Shown here piece by piece: positions 38,534 to 47,710 of a stretch of DNA of 64,000 bases. A model generated the notes under the pieces. It was not told the origin of the DNA and did not search any database. It saw nothing but the letters and a program-made list of their open reading frames with translations. The stretch is from positions 62,001 through 126,000 of the forward strand of contig QVQC01000032.1 of assembly GCA_003428585.1 (NCBI GenBank). Direction: 5' to 3'. Position numbers and translations under genes: made by a program. The stretch comes from Nioella halotolerans (GTDB lineage Bacteria; Pseudomonadota; Alphaproteobacteria; Rhodobacterales; Rhodobacteraceae). Each line of letters starts with the position of its first letter. Position 1 is the first letter of the stretch.

Positions 38534-39772
38534 TCAGCCTGCCTTTTCCAGTTCGAACGCGTCGTGGAGCGCCTGCACGGCCAGTTCCATGTACTTGCGG
38601 TCGATCAGCACCGAGACCTTGATCTCGGAGGTGGTGATCACCTTGATGTTGATGTTCTCGTCGCGCAGCGCCTGGAACATCTTGGCCGCGACCCCGGCAT
38701 GGCTGCGCATGCCGATGCCCACGATCGAGACCTTGGCCACCTCGGTATCCGAGATCAGCCCGTGGAAATTGATCTCGCCGCGGTCCTTGGCGGCATCGAG
38801 AGCCGTTTCCGCCCGCGCCACCTGCCCCACGGGACAGGAAAAGGTCATGTCGGTGCGCCCCTCTTCCGAGATGTTCTGCACGATCATGTCCACGTTCACG
38901 CCCGCCTCGGCCAGTGGGCCGAAGATGGCGGCGGACACGCCGGGGCGGTCGGCGACCGAGACCAGCGTCACTTTCGCTTCGTCCTTGGAATAGGCGACAC
39001 CTGCAACTGCATTGGCTTCCATGACGTCCTCCTCGTCGCAGACGAGGGTTCCGGCCTCGTCTGTTTGCTCCTCGAAAGAGCTCAGCACCCGAAGGCGCAC
39101 CTTGTATTTCATCGCCAGCTCGACCGAGCGGGTCTGCAGCACCTTGGCCCCGAGCGAGGCCAGTTCCAGCATCTCCTCGAAGGCGATGCGGTCGAGCTTG
39201 CGGGCCTTGGAACAGATCCGCGGATCGGTGGTGTAGACCCCGTCCACGTCAGTGTAGATGTCGCAGCGCTCCGCCCCGAAGGCGGCGGCGAAGGCCACGG
39301 CGGTCGTATCGGACCCGCCGCGGCCCAGCGTGGTGATCCGGCCCTCGGGCGAGACGCCCTGAAAGCCGGCGACCACGGCGACCTTCATGCCCTCGCCGAA
39401 CTTGGTGGTGATGTTGTCGGTGCCGATCTCCTCGATCCGTGCCGAGGCGTGCGCGGAATTGGTGACAAGCGGCACCTGCCAGCCCTGCCAGCTGCGCGCG
39501 GGCACGTCCATTTCCTGCAGGGTCAGTGCCATGAGCCCGGCAGTGACAGCCTCGCCGGAACTGACCACGGCGTCATATTCGCGCGCGTCGTAGAGATGCG
39601 AGGTCTCCTCGACATAGCCGACCAGCTTGTTGGTCTCGCCCGCCATGGCCGACACGATGACGATCACGTCGTAACCGTTGGCAACCTCGCGGCCCACGCG
39701 CTTGGCGGCGCGGCGGATGCGGTCGGGCGTGGCGACGGACGTGCCGCCGAATTTCATCACCAGAGTGGCCAT
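38534..39772 (-). CDS. lysC: Aspartate kinase
   Basis: A 412-residue aspartokinase, which phosphorylates aspartate as the first step to lysine, threonine and methionine. The kinase domain starts VMKFGGTSVATPDRI; GRGGSDTTAVAFAAA lies near 150-165 and YTDVDGVYTTDPR near 173-185. Two C-terminal ACT domains follow (LVSVADRPGVSAAIF ~272; VSIVGIGMRSHAGVAAKMF ~350), consistent with feedback inhibition by lysine/threonine. Monofunctional form of standard length. Divergent from the threonine dehydratase gene. Confidence 0.97.
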   Translation of the reverse strand: MATLVMKFGGTSVATPDRIRRAAKRVGREVANGYDVIVIVSAMAGETNKLVGYVEETSHLYDAREYDAVVSSGEAVTAGLMALTLQEMDVPARSWQGWQVPLVTNSAHASARIEEIGTDNITTKFGEGMKVAVVAGFQGVSPEGRITTLGRGGSDTTAVAFAAAFGAERCDIYTDVDGVYTTDPRICSKARKLDRIAFEEMLELASLGAKVLQTRSVELAMKYKVRLRVLSSFEEQTDEAGTLVCDEEDVMEANAVAGVAYSKDEAKVTLVSVADRPGVSAAIFGPLAEAGVNVDMIVQNISEEGRTDMTFSCPVGQVARAETALDAAKDRGEINFHGLISDTEVAKVSIVGIGMRSHAGVAAKMFQALRDENINIKVITTSEIKVSVLIDRKYMELAVQALHDAFELEKAG

Positions 39773-39886
39773 GGCGCGGGCCTGTCCCTTTTATCTGTCG
39801 CGCGTGTCATAGGCGCGGTCAGGGGGCCTGACAAGGGCCGGTTCTGCCCCTAGGGTGTCGGAAAGGATTTTCGAGGAGGGCAAGCG

Positions 39887-40858
39887 ATGCGGTTTTCACG
39901 GGGTGAACTGGAGGCGGCGGCGGACCTGGTGCACGGGCAGATGGCACCGACGCCGCAATATGACTGGCCCGGCCTGTCGCGGGTAGCGGGCGCCGAGGTC
40001 TGGGTCAAGCACGAGAACCATGCCCCCACCGGTGCCTTCAAGGTGCGCGGCGGCATCACCTTCATGGACTGGCTCGGCCGCGAACACCCCGACAGCCCGG
40101 GCATCTGCACCGCGACGCGCGGCAATCACGGCCAAAGTCAGGCCCGGGCGGCGACGGCGGCGGGGCTGCGCGCGCTGATCTACGTGCCACAGGGCAATTC
40201 GGTCGAGAAGAACGCGGCGATGCGCGGCTATGGCGCGGAGTTGGTGGAGTTCGGCGCGGATTTCGACACGGCCCGGCCCGAGGCGGTGCGCGTGGCCGAG
40301 GCCGAGGGGTTGACCGTCGTGCCGCCGTTCCACACCGAACTGGTGCGCGGCGTGGCGACCTATGGCTATGAGTTGTTCTCGGCCTTGCCCGATCTCGACA
40401 CGGTCTACGTGCCGATCGGCTGCGGGTCGGGGATCTGCGGCACGATCCTGGCGCGCGATGCGCTCGGCGTGTCAACCGAGGTGGTGGGCGTGGTTTCCGA
40501 GCACGCGCAGACGGCGAAACTGTCGGTCGAGGCCGGCGCAATGGTGGAGACAAACGCCGCCCGGACCTTCGCCGATGGCATGGCGGTGCGGGTGCCAGTG
40601 AAGGAGGCGTTCGAGATCTACAGCTGCGGCGCGGCGCGGATCGTATCGGTGTCGGAGGAGGAGATCGCCGAGGCGATCCGGCTCTACTACACCGCGACGC
40701 ATAACCTTGCCGAAGGCGCCGGCGCGGCGCCGCTGGCCGCGCTGATGCAGGAAAAGGACAAGATGACGGGCAAGAAGGTCGGCGTCATCCTGTCGGGCGG
40801 CAATATCGACATGGGCTGGATGCGCCGCGTGCTGGAAGGCGGGGTTCCGGCGGTGTGA
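39887..40858 (+). CDS. Threonine/serine dehydratase family PLP enzyme
   Basis: A 323-residue fold-type II PLP enzyme. The PLP lysine is Lys52 in HAPTGAFKVRGG, ATRGNHGQS (~86) binds the substrate carboxylate, and the Gly-rich phosphate loop is GCGSGICG (~176-183). There is no C-terminal ACT domain, so it is the short catabolic or serine-racemase-like type. It may deaminate threonine or act on hydroxyaspartate or related amino acids; substrate not determined. GAGGAGGGCAAGCG precedes the ATG. Confidence 0.88.
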   Translation: MRFSRGELEAAADLVHGQMAPTPQYDWPGLSRVAGAEVWVKHENHAPTGAFKVRGGITFMDWLGREHPDSPGICTATRGNHGQSQARAATAAGLRALIYVPQGNSVEKNAAMRGYGAELVEFGADFDTARPEAVRVAEAEGLTVVPPFHTELVRGVATYGYELFSALPDLDTVYVPIGCGSGICGTILARDALGVSTEVVGVVSEHAQTAKLSVEAGAMVETNAARTFADGMAVRVPVKEAFEIYSCGAARIVSVSEEEIAEAIRLYYTATHNLAEGAGAAPLAALMQEKDKMTGKKVGVILSGGNIDMGWMRRVLEGGVPAV

Positions 40859-41158
40859 ATGCGCCGGCCTTGGGCCGTCGCGGCGAGGGCGCCCCTCCTC
40901 AAGCCCCTTCGGGGCCCTCGTCGGGCCGCGTTGTCACGGGACATCTTCGCGTCAGGGATCGGTCGCTGCGGGCGTGGTTCGTGTTGCAAGGCGGGGCCGG
41001 TTTGCCGAGAGGTGCTGTTGCCGGGGTCTGTCCGGCAACGGGGCCCTTTAGAGGCTGTGGGCGAGTCGCGTCCGCGTCTAGGGCAAGCGGCCTTGCGGCC
41101 GTCGCTGGCGCGACCCTTGACCCGGCCCCGACTCGCGGGGGCGGATGGGTGAGCGCGG
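40859..41158. other. 300-bp intergenic region between convergent genes, no gene seen
   Basis: No convincing coding sequence. It contains a small GCCCC-TTC-GGGGC hairpin near 40903-40915 and a perfect inverted repeat GTTGCCGG (41017-41024) / CCGGCAAC (41032-41039) with a 7-nt loop. Neither has a U-run. Lying between the ends of the dehydratase (+) and glmS (-) genes, they may serve as transcription ends. Confidence 0.6.
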
Positions 41159-42976
41159 CTATTCCACCGTCACCGACTTGGCGAGGTTGCGGGGCTGGTC
41201 CACGTCGGTGCCCTTGTGCACGGCGGTGTGATAGGCGATGAGCTGCGCCGGCACCGAATAGAGGATCGGCGCGAAGATCGGCTCGACATTGGGCATCACC
41301 AGCGTTTGCCAGACGCCTTCGCGCGCCATATCGGCACCGTCATTGTCGGTGACCAGCCAGACATTTCCTTCCCGCGCCATGACCTCCTGCATGTTGGAAA
41401 CTGTCTTGTCGAAGAGCGCGTCACTGGGCGCCATCACGATCACCGGCACCGTCTTGTCGACAAGCGCGATGGGGCCGTGTTTCAACTCGCCGCTGGCATA
41501 GCCCTCGGCATGGATATAGCTGATTTCCTTCAGCTTCAGCGCCCCTTCCAGCGCCATCGGGAACATCGCGCCGCGCCCGAGGAAGAGCACCGTCCGCGCC
41601 TCCGACAGGGCGCCGGTATGGATGCGGATCTGATCCTCTAGCGCCAATGCCTGGTTGATCAGGCCGGGCAGGCCACGCAGGGCTGCCAGCAACTCGGCCT
41701 CGCGGGCGGCGTCGATCCGGCCTTTCTGGCGCGCCGCCAGCACCGCGAGGTTGGCCAGCACGGCCAACTGGCAGACGAACGCCTTGGTGGAGGCGACGCC
41801 GACCTCCACCCCGGCCATGATCGGCAGCGCGAGGTCGCTTTCGCGCGCGATCGAGCTTTCGGGGACATTGACCACCGACAGGATGCGCCCCGCCTTGCCG
41901 CTGGTGTAGCGCAGCGCGGCCAGCGTGTCGGCGGTTTCGCCCGACTGGCTGACGAACAGCGCCGTGGAGCGGCTTGAAACCGGAGGTTCGCGATAGCGGA
42001 ACTCGCTGGCGATGTCGACATCGCAGGGCAGGCCGGCGAGCGTTTCAAACCAGTACTTGGCGACCATGCAGGCGTAATGGGCGGTGCCGCAGGCGACCAA
42101 TGTAACCCGGTCAGTATCGGTGAAATCGAGGTCGCCCTCGGGGATCCGCACCGCATCGCCATCGGAATAATGCGCAAGGCACTCTGCCAGCACGGTGGGT
42201 TGCTCGTAGACCTCCTTGGCCATGAAATGCCGGTGGCCGCCCTTGTCGATTTGCGTCGCCTGCGCCGGGATGGCCCGGATCTCGCGGTTGGCGGGGCGGT
42301 CGTCGGCGTCGAAGATCTCGGCACCGGCGCGGGTGACATAGGCGTAATCGCCTTCCTCGAGATAGGTGATCCGGTCGGTCATCGGCGACAGCGCGATCGC
42401 GTCGGAGCCGACGAACATCTCGCCCTCGCCATGGCCGATCGCCAGCGGCGAGCCCCTGCGCGCGGCGACCATCAGGTCGGGTTCGCCGTCGAACAGGAAG
42501 GCCAGGGCGAAGGCGCCTTCCAGCCGGCGCAGCGTTTCGCGCGCAGCGGCGCGGGGCGCGAGGCCGGTATCAAGCAGGTGTTCGCAGAGCAGCGCCACCG
42601 TTTCGGTGTCGGTATCCGTTTCGAATCCGATGCTCTTGGCCGCCAACTCGGCCCGCAGATCGCGGTAATTCTCGATGATGCCGTTATGGACAACGGCCAC
42701 CCGGCCTGCCCGGTGCGGGTGCGCGTTGTCAACGGTGGGCGCGCCATGCGTGGCCCATCGGGTGTGCCCGATACCCGACATGCCGCGCAAGGGGTCGTGG
42801 ACCAGCAGGTCCGAGAGGTTCACCAGCTTGCCGACGGCACGGCGGCGGTCGAGCCGTCCCTCGCTGACCGTCGCGATCCCGGCGCTGTCATAGCCGCGGT
42901 ATTCCAGCCGTTTGAGCGATTCCACGAGGAGGGGGGCCACTTCGTGGCGGCCCAGAACGCCGACGATGCCACACAT
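41159..42976 (-). CDS. glmS: Glutamine--fructose-6-phosphate aminotransferase (isomerizing)
   Basis: A 605-residue GlmS that makes glucosamine-6-phosphate for peptidoglycan and LPS. The glutaminase nucleophile is Cys2 (MCGIVGVLG). GHTRWATHGAPTVDNAHPH (~71-89) is the glutamine-binding region. Two SIS sugar-isomerase domains follow (SQSGETADTLAALR ~345; EGYASGELKHGPIALVD ~485), and the C-terminus is the expected ...NLAKSVTVE. Only 2 bp separate it from glmU, so they are an operon. No glmS ribozyme is seen. Confidence 0.98.
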   Translation of the reverse strand: MCGIVGVLGRHEVAPLLVESLKRLEYRGYDSAGIATVSEGRLDRRRAVGKLVNLSDLLVHDPLRGMSGIGHTRWATHGAPTVDNAHPHRAGRVAVVHNGIIENYRDLRAELAAKSIGFETDTDTETVALLCEHLLDTGLAPRAAARETLRRLEGAFALAFLFDGEPDLMVAARRGSPLAIGHGEGEMFVGSDAIALSPMTDRITYLEEGDYAYVTRAGAEIFDADDRPANREIRAIPAQATQIDKGGHRHFMAKEVYEQPTVLAECLAHYSDGDAVRIPEGDLDFTDTDRVTLVACGTAHYACMVAKYWFETLAGLPCDVDIASEFRYREPPVSSRSTALFVSQSGETADTLAALRYTSGKAGRILSVVNVPESSIARESDLALPIMAGVEVGVASTKAFVCQLAVLANLAVLAARQKGRIDAAREAELLAALRGLPGLINQALALEDQIRIHTGALSEARTVLFLGRGAMFPMALEGALKLKEISYIHAEGYASGELKHGPIALVDKTVPVIVMAPSDALFDKTVSNMQEVMAREGNVWLVTDNDGADMAREGVWQTLVMPNVEPIFAPILYSVPAQLIAYHTAVHKGTDVDQPRNLAKSVTVE

Positions 42977-42978
42977 GG

Positions 42979-44343
42979 TTACAGCCCTTTTCGCCCTGCC
43001 TTCATCGCGCGGAGCCGCGCCATGAGCCGGGCGCCGAGGCCCGGTTTGTTCACTTGCCGGGCCCGCCCAAGCGCGAGGTCACCGGCGGGCACGTCCGAGG
43101 TGATGACCGAGCCCGAGCCGGTCATCGCGCCGTCGCCAAGACTGACCGGCGCCACCAGCATGGTGTTCGACCCGACAAAAACATCGCGGCCCACTTCCGT
43201 TCGGTGCTTGAATACCCCGTCGTAATTGCAGGTGATGGTGCCGGCGCCGATATTGCTGCCGGCGCCGATGCCGGCATCGCCGATATAGCTGAGGTGATTG
43301 ACCTTCGCCCCCTCGCCGATCTCGGCCGACTTGACCTCGACGAAATTGCCGATTCGTGCCTCGTTGCCCAGTTCCGCCCCGGGGCGCAGCCGGGCATAGG
43401 GGCCAACGGTGGCGCGGGCGCCGACATGGCAGCCTTCCAGGTGGCAAAAGGCACGGATCACCGCCTCGCTTTCCACCGTGACGCCCGGGCCGAACACGAC
43501 ATGCGGTTCCACCAGAACATCGCGACCCAGATACGTGTCATGGGCAAAGAAGACGGTTTCCGGCGCGATCAGCGTGGCGCCGTTTGCCATGGCCTCGGCG
43601 CGCCTTGCCTGCTGGAACAACGCCTCGGCGCCGGCCAGTTCGGCGCGGGTATTGATGCCGAGGGTCTCGGCCTCGTCACAGGCGATGGCGGTCGCCGACA
43701 GCCCGCGCGCGGCTGCGAGTGCGGGAACATCCGTCAGGTAATACTCGCCCGAGGCATTTTCATTGCCAACCTCGGCCAGCAGGTCCATCAGCGTCGCGGC
43801 ATCGGCGGCCATGAGGCCGGAGTTGCAGAAGGGAATCGCGAGCTCTTCGGGCGTGGCATCCTTGGCCTCGACGATGCGATCGAGCCGATCGCCCGCCATC
43901 ACCAGCCGCCCGTAGCGACCGGGGCTCGTCGCCTCGAAGCCCAGAACCACGATGTCATGGTCCGCGCGCGCCGCCAGCATCCGGGCCAGCGTGTCCTCGC
44001 GCACGAACGGCGTGTCGCCGTAAAGCACGATCACGTCACCGTCGAACCCTTCAAGCGCCCCGGCGGCCTGCAACACCGCGTGACCGGTGCCAAGCTGCTC
44101 GGCCTGGGTGACGCAGGTGGCCGCGTCGTTATGCGCGTGAACCGCCTTTTCGACGGCGGCCCCGCCATGCCCGACCACGACCACCATGCCCGCCGGAGAC
44201 AGCGCCGCGCCGGCATTCATCGCGTGCACGACAAGCGGCGCACCGCCCAGAGGGTGCAGCACCTTGGGCAGGTCCGAGTTCATCCGGGTGCCCTGTCCCG
44301 CGGCGAGGATGACAAGGGCGCAGGGCCGGGTCGTCTCTTGCAT
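42979..44343 (-). CDS. glmU: Bifunctional UDP-GlcNAc pyrophosphorylase / glucosamine-1-phosphate acetyltransferase
   Basis: A 454-residue GlmU, catalysing the last two steps to UDP-GlcNAc. The N-terminal uridyltransferase domain has LAAGQGTRMNSDLPKVLHPL (~13-32). The C-terminal left-handed beta-helix acetyltransferase domain has hexapeptide repeats (ARIGNFVEVKSAEIGEGAKV ~328) and the catalytic segment NHLSYIGDAGIGAGSNIGAG. Upstream gene of the glmU-glmS operon, so both enzymes on the route are co-expressed. Confidence 0.97.
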   Translation of the reverse strand: MQETTRPCALVILAAGQGTRMNSDLPKVLHPLGGAPLVVHAMNAGAALSPAGMVVVVGHGGAAVEKAVHAHNDAATCVTQAEQLGTGHAVLQAAGALEGFDGDVIVLYGDTPFVREDTLARMLAARADHDIVVLGFEATSPGRYGRLVMAGDRLDRIVEAKDATPEELAIPFCNSGLMAADAATLMDLLAEVGNENASGEYYLTDVPALAAARGLSATAIACDEAETLGINTRAELAGAEALFQQARRAEAMANGATLIAPETVFFAHDTYLGRDVLVEPHVVFGPGVTVESEAVIRAFCHLEGCHVGARATVGPYARLRPGAELGNEARIGNFVEVKSAEIGEGAKVNHLSYIGDAGIGAGSNIGAGTITCNYDGVFKHRTEVGRDVFVGSNTMLVAPVSLGDGAMTGSGSVITSDVPAGDLALGRARQVNKPGLGARLMARLRAMKAGRKGL

Positions 44344-44477
44344 GTTAGCTGCTTTCGTTTATCTCGCGCTCTTATCGGGCAAGCCGGGCGATGTTGCAAG
44401 GCGGGGGTCTTTCAAAAAGCCCAACAGAAGGTTTCACGGGCAGGCGGATTCCTGCCAAGCGGGGAGGGCGCGGAGCA

Positions 44478-45143
44478 ATGCGCACGGTGATCTTCGATCT
44501 CGACGGGACGCTGGCGGACACCAGCGCCGACCTGATCGCGGCGGCGAACGCGGCGCTGGGGGTCATGGGCCATGCGCCGCAGCTTGTGCCGGGGCGCGAC
44601 GATGCAACGGCCTTTCGCGGCGGCCGGGCGATGCTGACGCTGGGGCTGGAACGGCTGGGCCACCTTGAGCCGGAAGCCGAAGTGGCGCGCGGCTACCCCA
44701 TCCTGCTGGAGGCTTACGGCCGGGCGCTCGACGTGCACACGGTGCTTTACCCCGGTGCGGTTGCGGCGGTGGAGGCGCTGCGGGCCGAGGACATCCGAGT
44801 CGGCATCTGCACCAACAAGCCCGAGGGGTTGGCCCATACGCTGTTGCAACGCCTTGGGGTGCGGGGGCTCTTCGCGTCGCTCATCGGCGCCGATACGCTG
44901 GCCACGCGCAAACCTGATCCGGCGCCTTATATCGCGGCGGTGGACCGGGCCGGCGGTGCCTTGGCGCATTCCTTGCTGGTGGGCGACACGATCACCGACC
45001 GCGAAACCGCGCGCGCGGCGGGGGTGGCTTCGGTTCTGGTAAGCTTCGGCCCGCTGGGGCAGGGGGTCGCGGATCTGGCGCCAGAGGCGCTGTTGCACCA
45101 TTTCGATGACCTTCCGGCACTGGCGCGGCGGCTTCTGGATTGA
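44478..45143 (+). CDS. gph: Phosphoglycolate phosphatase (HAD superfamily)
   Basis: A 221-residue HAD hydrolase. Motif I is DLDGT at 7-11 (nucleophile Asp7), motif II is GICTNKPEG (~112), and motif III/IV is RKPDP...VGDTITD (~150-175). The helical cap places it with phosphoglycolate phosphatases. Related HAD enzymes have overlapping substrates, so the exact one is inferred. GGAGGGCGCGGAGC precedes the ATG. Divergent from glmU. Confidence 0.85.
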   Translation: MRTVIFDLDGTLADTSADLIAAANAALGVMGHAPQLVPGRDDATAFRGGRAMLTLGLERLGHLEPEAEVARGYPILLEAYGRALDVHTVLYPGAVAAVEALRAEDIRVGICTNKPEGLAHTLLQRLGVRGLFASLIGADTLATRKPDPAPYIAAVDRAGGALAHSLLVGDTITDRETARAAGVASVLVSFGPLGQGVADLAPEALLHHFDDLPALARRLLD

Positions 45144-45175
45144 CGAAGCCGGATGCGGACCCCAAGACTTCGCCC

Positions 45176-46375
45176 ATGAAACCCGTGTTCGATGGCAGCT
45201 TCACGCAACAGGAACCGATCCCGGATGCCGGGATCGCGGCGGCGCTCGACGTGCTGCGCGGCGGGCGCCTGCACCGCTACAACGTGGCCGAGGGCGAGGC
45301 GGGCGAGGTGGCGCTTCTGGAAGAGGCGTTTGCCGCCTTCACCGGCGCGCGCTACGCGCTGGCCGTTGCCTCGGGCGGCTACGCGATGTCCTGCGCCCTG
45401 CGCGCGCTTGGCGTGGGGCCGGGCGACAAGGTATTGAGCAACGGCTTCACGCTGGCCCCGGTGCCCGGCGCGATAGCCTCGGTCGGGGCAGAGCCGGTCT
45501 TTGTCGAGGTGACGGAGGATCTGACCATCGACCTCGATCACCTCGCGCGGCTGGCGGGCACGTCCGGGGCGAAGGTGCTGCTCTTGTCGCACATGCGCGG
45601 CCACGTCTGCGACATGGACCGCCTGATGCGGATCTGCGACGCGGCCGGCGTGCAGGTGGTCGAGGATTGCGCCCACACGATGGGGGCGGCGTGGAAGGGC
45701 GTGCCCTCGGGCCGGCATGGGGCGATGGCGGCCTATTCGACGCAGACCTACAAGCACATGAATTCCGGCGAGGGCGGCTTGCTGACCTCCGACGACCCGG
45801 TGCTGATGGCGCGCGCGATCGTGCTCTCGGGCAGCTACATGCTTTACGCCCGGCACCGCGCCGCGCCGCCGTCCGAGGCGTTCGAAGAGGTGAAATGGGT
45901 CACACCGAACGTGTCGGGCCGGATGGACAACCTGCGCGCCGCGATCCTGCGCCCGCAACTGGCCGACCTGCCGCGCCAGATCGACCGCTGGAACGCGCTT
46001 TACCGCACGGTGGAGGAGGGGCTGCGCAACACGCCCGCCCTGAAGGTGATCGAGCGGCCGGTCGAGGAAAGCATCGTCGGCTCCTCGTTCCAGTTCCTGT
46101 TGCCGTCGTTTTGCGAGGCGCGGATCGGGGCGGTGCTTGATGCCTGCGCCGCGCGGGGGGTGGAGCTGAAATGGTTCGGCCGGGCCGAGCCCGTTGCCTT
46201 CACCTCGCGCTATGACAGTTGGCGCTTCGCCCCGCCGCAGAGCCTGCCCGAGACCGACCGCATCCTTGCCGGCCTGATCGACATGCGCCTGCCGCTGACG
46301 TTCACTGTCGACGACGCGCGGCTGATCGCGCGGATCATCCGCGAAGAGGTCTCTACCGTCGCGCTGGCCGGCTGA
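45176..46375 (+). CDS. DegT/DnrJ/EryC1/StrS family aminotransferase
   Basis: A 399-residue PLP-dependent sugar-aminotransferase-family protein. The PLP lysine is Lys193 in STQTYKHMNSGEGG; the phosphate-contacting ASGGYAMSCALRAL is near 70-83 and VVEDCAHTMGA near 161-171. Family members aminate keto-sugars for surface polysaccharides, but no other sugar-nucleotide genes are adjacent, so the role is open. A TTG at 45140 overlapping the gph stop is an alternative start; ATG 45176 is favoured because similarity begins near it. Confidence 0.87.
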   Translation: MKPVFDGSFTQQEPIPDAGIAAALDVLRGGRLHRYNVAEGEAGEVALLEEAFAAFTGARYALAVASGGYAMSCALRALGVGPGDKVLSNGFTLAPVPGAIASVGAEPVFVEVTEDLTIDLDHLARLAGTSGAKVLLLSHMRGHVCDMDRLMRICDAAGVQVVEDCAHTMGAAWKGVPSGRHGAMAAYSTQTYKHMNSGEGGLLTSDDPVLMARAIVLSGSYMLYARHRAAPPSEAFEEVKWVTPNVSGRMDNLRAAILRPQLADLPRQIDRWNALYRTVEEGLRNTPALKVIERPVEESIVGSSFQFLLPSFCEARIGAVLDACAARGVELKWFGRAEPVAFTSRYDSWRFAPPQSLPETDRILAGLIDMRLPLTFTVDDARLIARIIREEVSTVALAG

Positions 46376-46411
46376 GGCGGGGAACAAAAAGCTTCGAGAA
46401 GATTTTCCGGG

Positions 46412-46441
46412 GCCGAAGACTTTTCCCGAAAAGTCTTCGGC
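46412..46441. terminator. Perfect 13-bp inverted repeat, likely bidirectional terminator
   Basis: GCCGAAGACTTTT (46412-46424) and AAAAGTCTTCGGC (46429-46441) pair perfectly around CCCG, 36 bp after the aminotransferase stop. The inner T4/A4 tracts are part of the stem; no U-run follows. It separates the aminotransferase from the liu promoter. Confidence 0.65.
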
Positions 46442-46469
46442 ACGCGTGGGGCGTAGTGTCAGGATTGTT

Positions 46470-46498
46470 TTGACTCGGCGGGCGCGCGGGCGTATTAA
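46470..46498 (+). promoter_or_regulatory. Sigma70-type promoter of the liu operon
   Basis: TTGACT (46470-46475), exactly 17-nt spacer, TATTAA (46493-46498). Best promoter-like sequence in the window. The expected start point falls within the adjacent inverted-repeat operator, about 30 bp before the ivd ATG, which has AGGAGG at 46521-46526. Confidence 0.72.
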
Positions 46499-46499
46499 A

Positions 46500-46513
46500 T
46501 GAACAAGCGTTCA
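46500..46513. promoter_or_regulatory. Operator-like inverted repeat TGAAC-N4-GTTCA
   Basis: TGAAC (46500-46504) - AAGC - GTTCA (46509-46513), one base after the -10 and covering the predicted transcription start. The spacing and sequence resemble operators of TetR-type repressors of acyl-CoA catabolic operons. A repressor bound here would block initiation. No regulator gene is in the window. Confidence 0.62.
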
Positions 46514-46533
46514 ATTAAGCAGGAGGGCTGCCC

Positions 46534-47697
46534 ATGTTCATGGCCAGCATGACATTCGATCTGGGCGAAGACGTGAATGCCCTGCGCGACATGGTGCACC
46601 GCTGGGCGCAGGAGCGGATCCGCCCGATGGCGCAGGAGATCGACAAGCAGAACCTGTTCCCGGCGGAGTTGTGGCGCGAGATGGGTGACCTTGGTCTTCT
46701 GGGCATCACCGTGTCCGAAGAACATGGCGGTGCCGGCATGTCCTACCTCGCCCATGTCATCGCGGTGGAGGAGATCGCCCGCGCCTCGGCCTCTGTCTCG
46801 CTGTCCTACGGGGCGCATTCCAACCTGTGCGTGAACCAGATCAAGCTGAACGGCACCGACGAACAGCGCGCGAAATACCTGCCCGGGCTGGTCTCGGGCG
46901 AAAATGTCGGCGCGCTGGCCATGTCCGAGGCGGGGGCCGGGTCCGACGTCGTCTCCATGAAATTGCGCGCGGAAAAGCGCAATGACCGCTACGTTCTGAA
47001 CGGCACGAAATACTGGATCACCAATGGCTGCGACGCCGATACGCTGGTGGTCTACGCCAAGACCGACCCCGAGGCGGGGGCCAAGGGCATCACCGCCTTC
47101 CTGATCGAGAAGGACATGGTGGGCTTCAGCACATCGGAACATTTCGACAAGCTGGGCATGCGCGGGTCGAACACCGCCGAACTGATCTTCGAGGAGTGCG
47201 AAGTGCCGTTCGAGAACGTTCTGGGCGAGGAAGGCAAGGGCGTGCGCGTGTTGATGTCGGGGCTGGATTACGAACGCGTGGTGCTGGCCGGCATCGGCAC
47301 CGGCATCATGGCCGCCTGCCTTGACGAGATCATGCCCTACATGCGCGACCGCAAGCAATTCGGCGAGAGCATCGGGAACTTCCAGCTGATGCAGGGCAAG
47401 ATCGCCGACATGTACACGGCGATGAACTCCGCGCGCGCCTATGTCTACGAGGTCGCCAAGGCCTGCGACCGGGGCGATGTCACCCGTCAGGACGCGGCGG
47501 CCTGCTGCCTCTATGCCTCCGAGGAGGCGATGAAGCAGGCGCATCAGGCGGTGCAGGCCATGGGCGGGGCCGGGTTCTTGTCCGACAGCCCGGTTTCCCG
47601 CATCTTCCGCGATGCCAAGCTGATGGAGATCGGCGCCGGCACGTCGGAAATCCGGCGCATGCTGGTCGGGCGCGAATTGATGAAGGCGATAGGGTAA
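46534..47697 (+). CDS. ivd: Isovaleryl-CoA dehydrogenase
   Basis: A 387-residue acyl-CoA dehydrogenase (LiuA). It oxidises isovaleryl-CoA to 3-methylcrotonyl-CoA in leucine breakdown, with FAD and electron transfer flavoprotein. FAD-binding signatures: [18 protein letters not shown] (~128-145) and [22 protein letters not shown] (~346-366). The catalytic base is Glu247 in the isovaleryl-type position ([10 protein letters not shown]), which separates it from straight-chain enzymes. First gene of the liu operon, behind a strong promoter, operator and AGGAGG. Confidence 0.95.
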   Translation: MFMASMTFDLGEDVNALRDMVHRWAQERIRPMAQEIDKQNLFPAELWREMGDLGLLGITVSEEHGGAGMSYLAHVIAVEEIARASASVSLSYGAHSNLCVNQIKLNGTDEQRAKYLPGLVSGENVGALAMSEAGAGSDVVSMKLRAEKRNDRYVLNGTKYWITNGCDADTLVVYAKTDPEAGAKGITAFLIEKDMVGFSTSEHFDKLGMRGSNTAELIFEECEVPFENVLGEEGKGVRVLMSGLDYERVVLAGIGTGIMAACLDEIMPYMRDRKQFGESIGNFQLMQGKIADMYTAMNSARAYVYEVAKACDRGDVTRQDAAACCLYASEEAMKQAHQAVQAMGGAGFLSDSPVSRIFRDAKLMEIGAGTSEIRRMLVGRELMKAIG

Positions 47698-47710
47698 CCA
47701 CGGGGGCTGG

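Noticed and set aside
40859..41158. Short plus-strand open frames after the threonine dehydratase gene
   Set aside because: They overlap each other in different frames, lack ribosome sites and have no recognisable features; the region looks non-coding with hairpins.
42977..42978. glmS ribozyme upstream of glmS
   Set aside because: Only 2 bp separate glmU and glmS; there is no leader that could hold the ribozyme.
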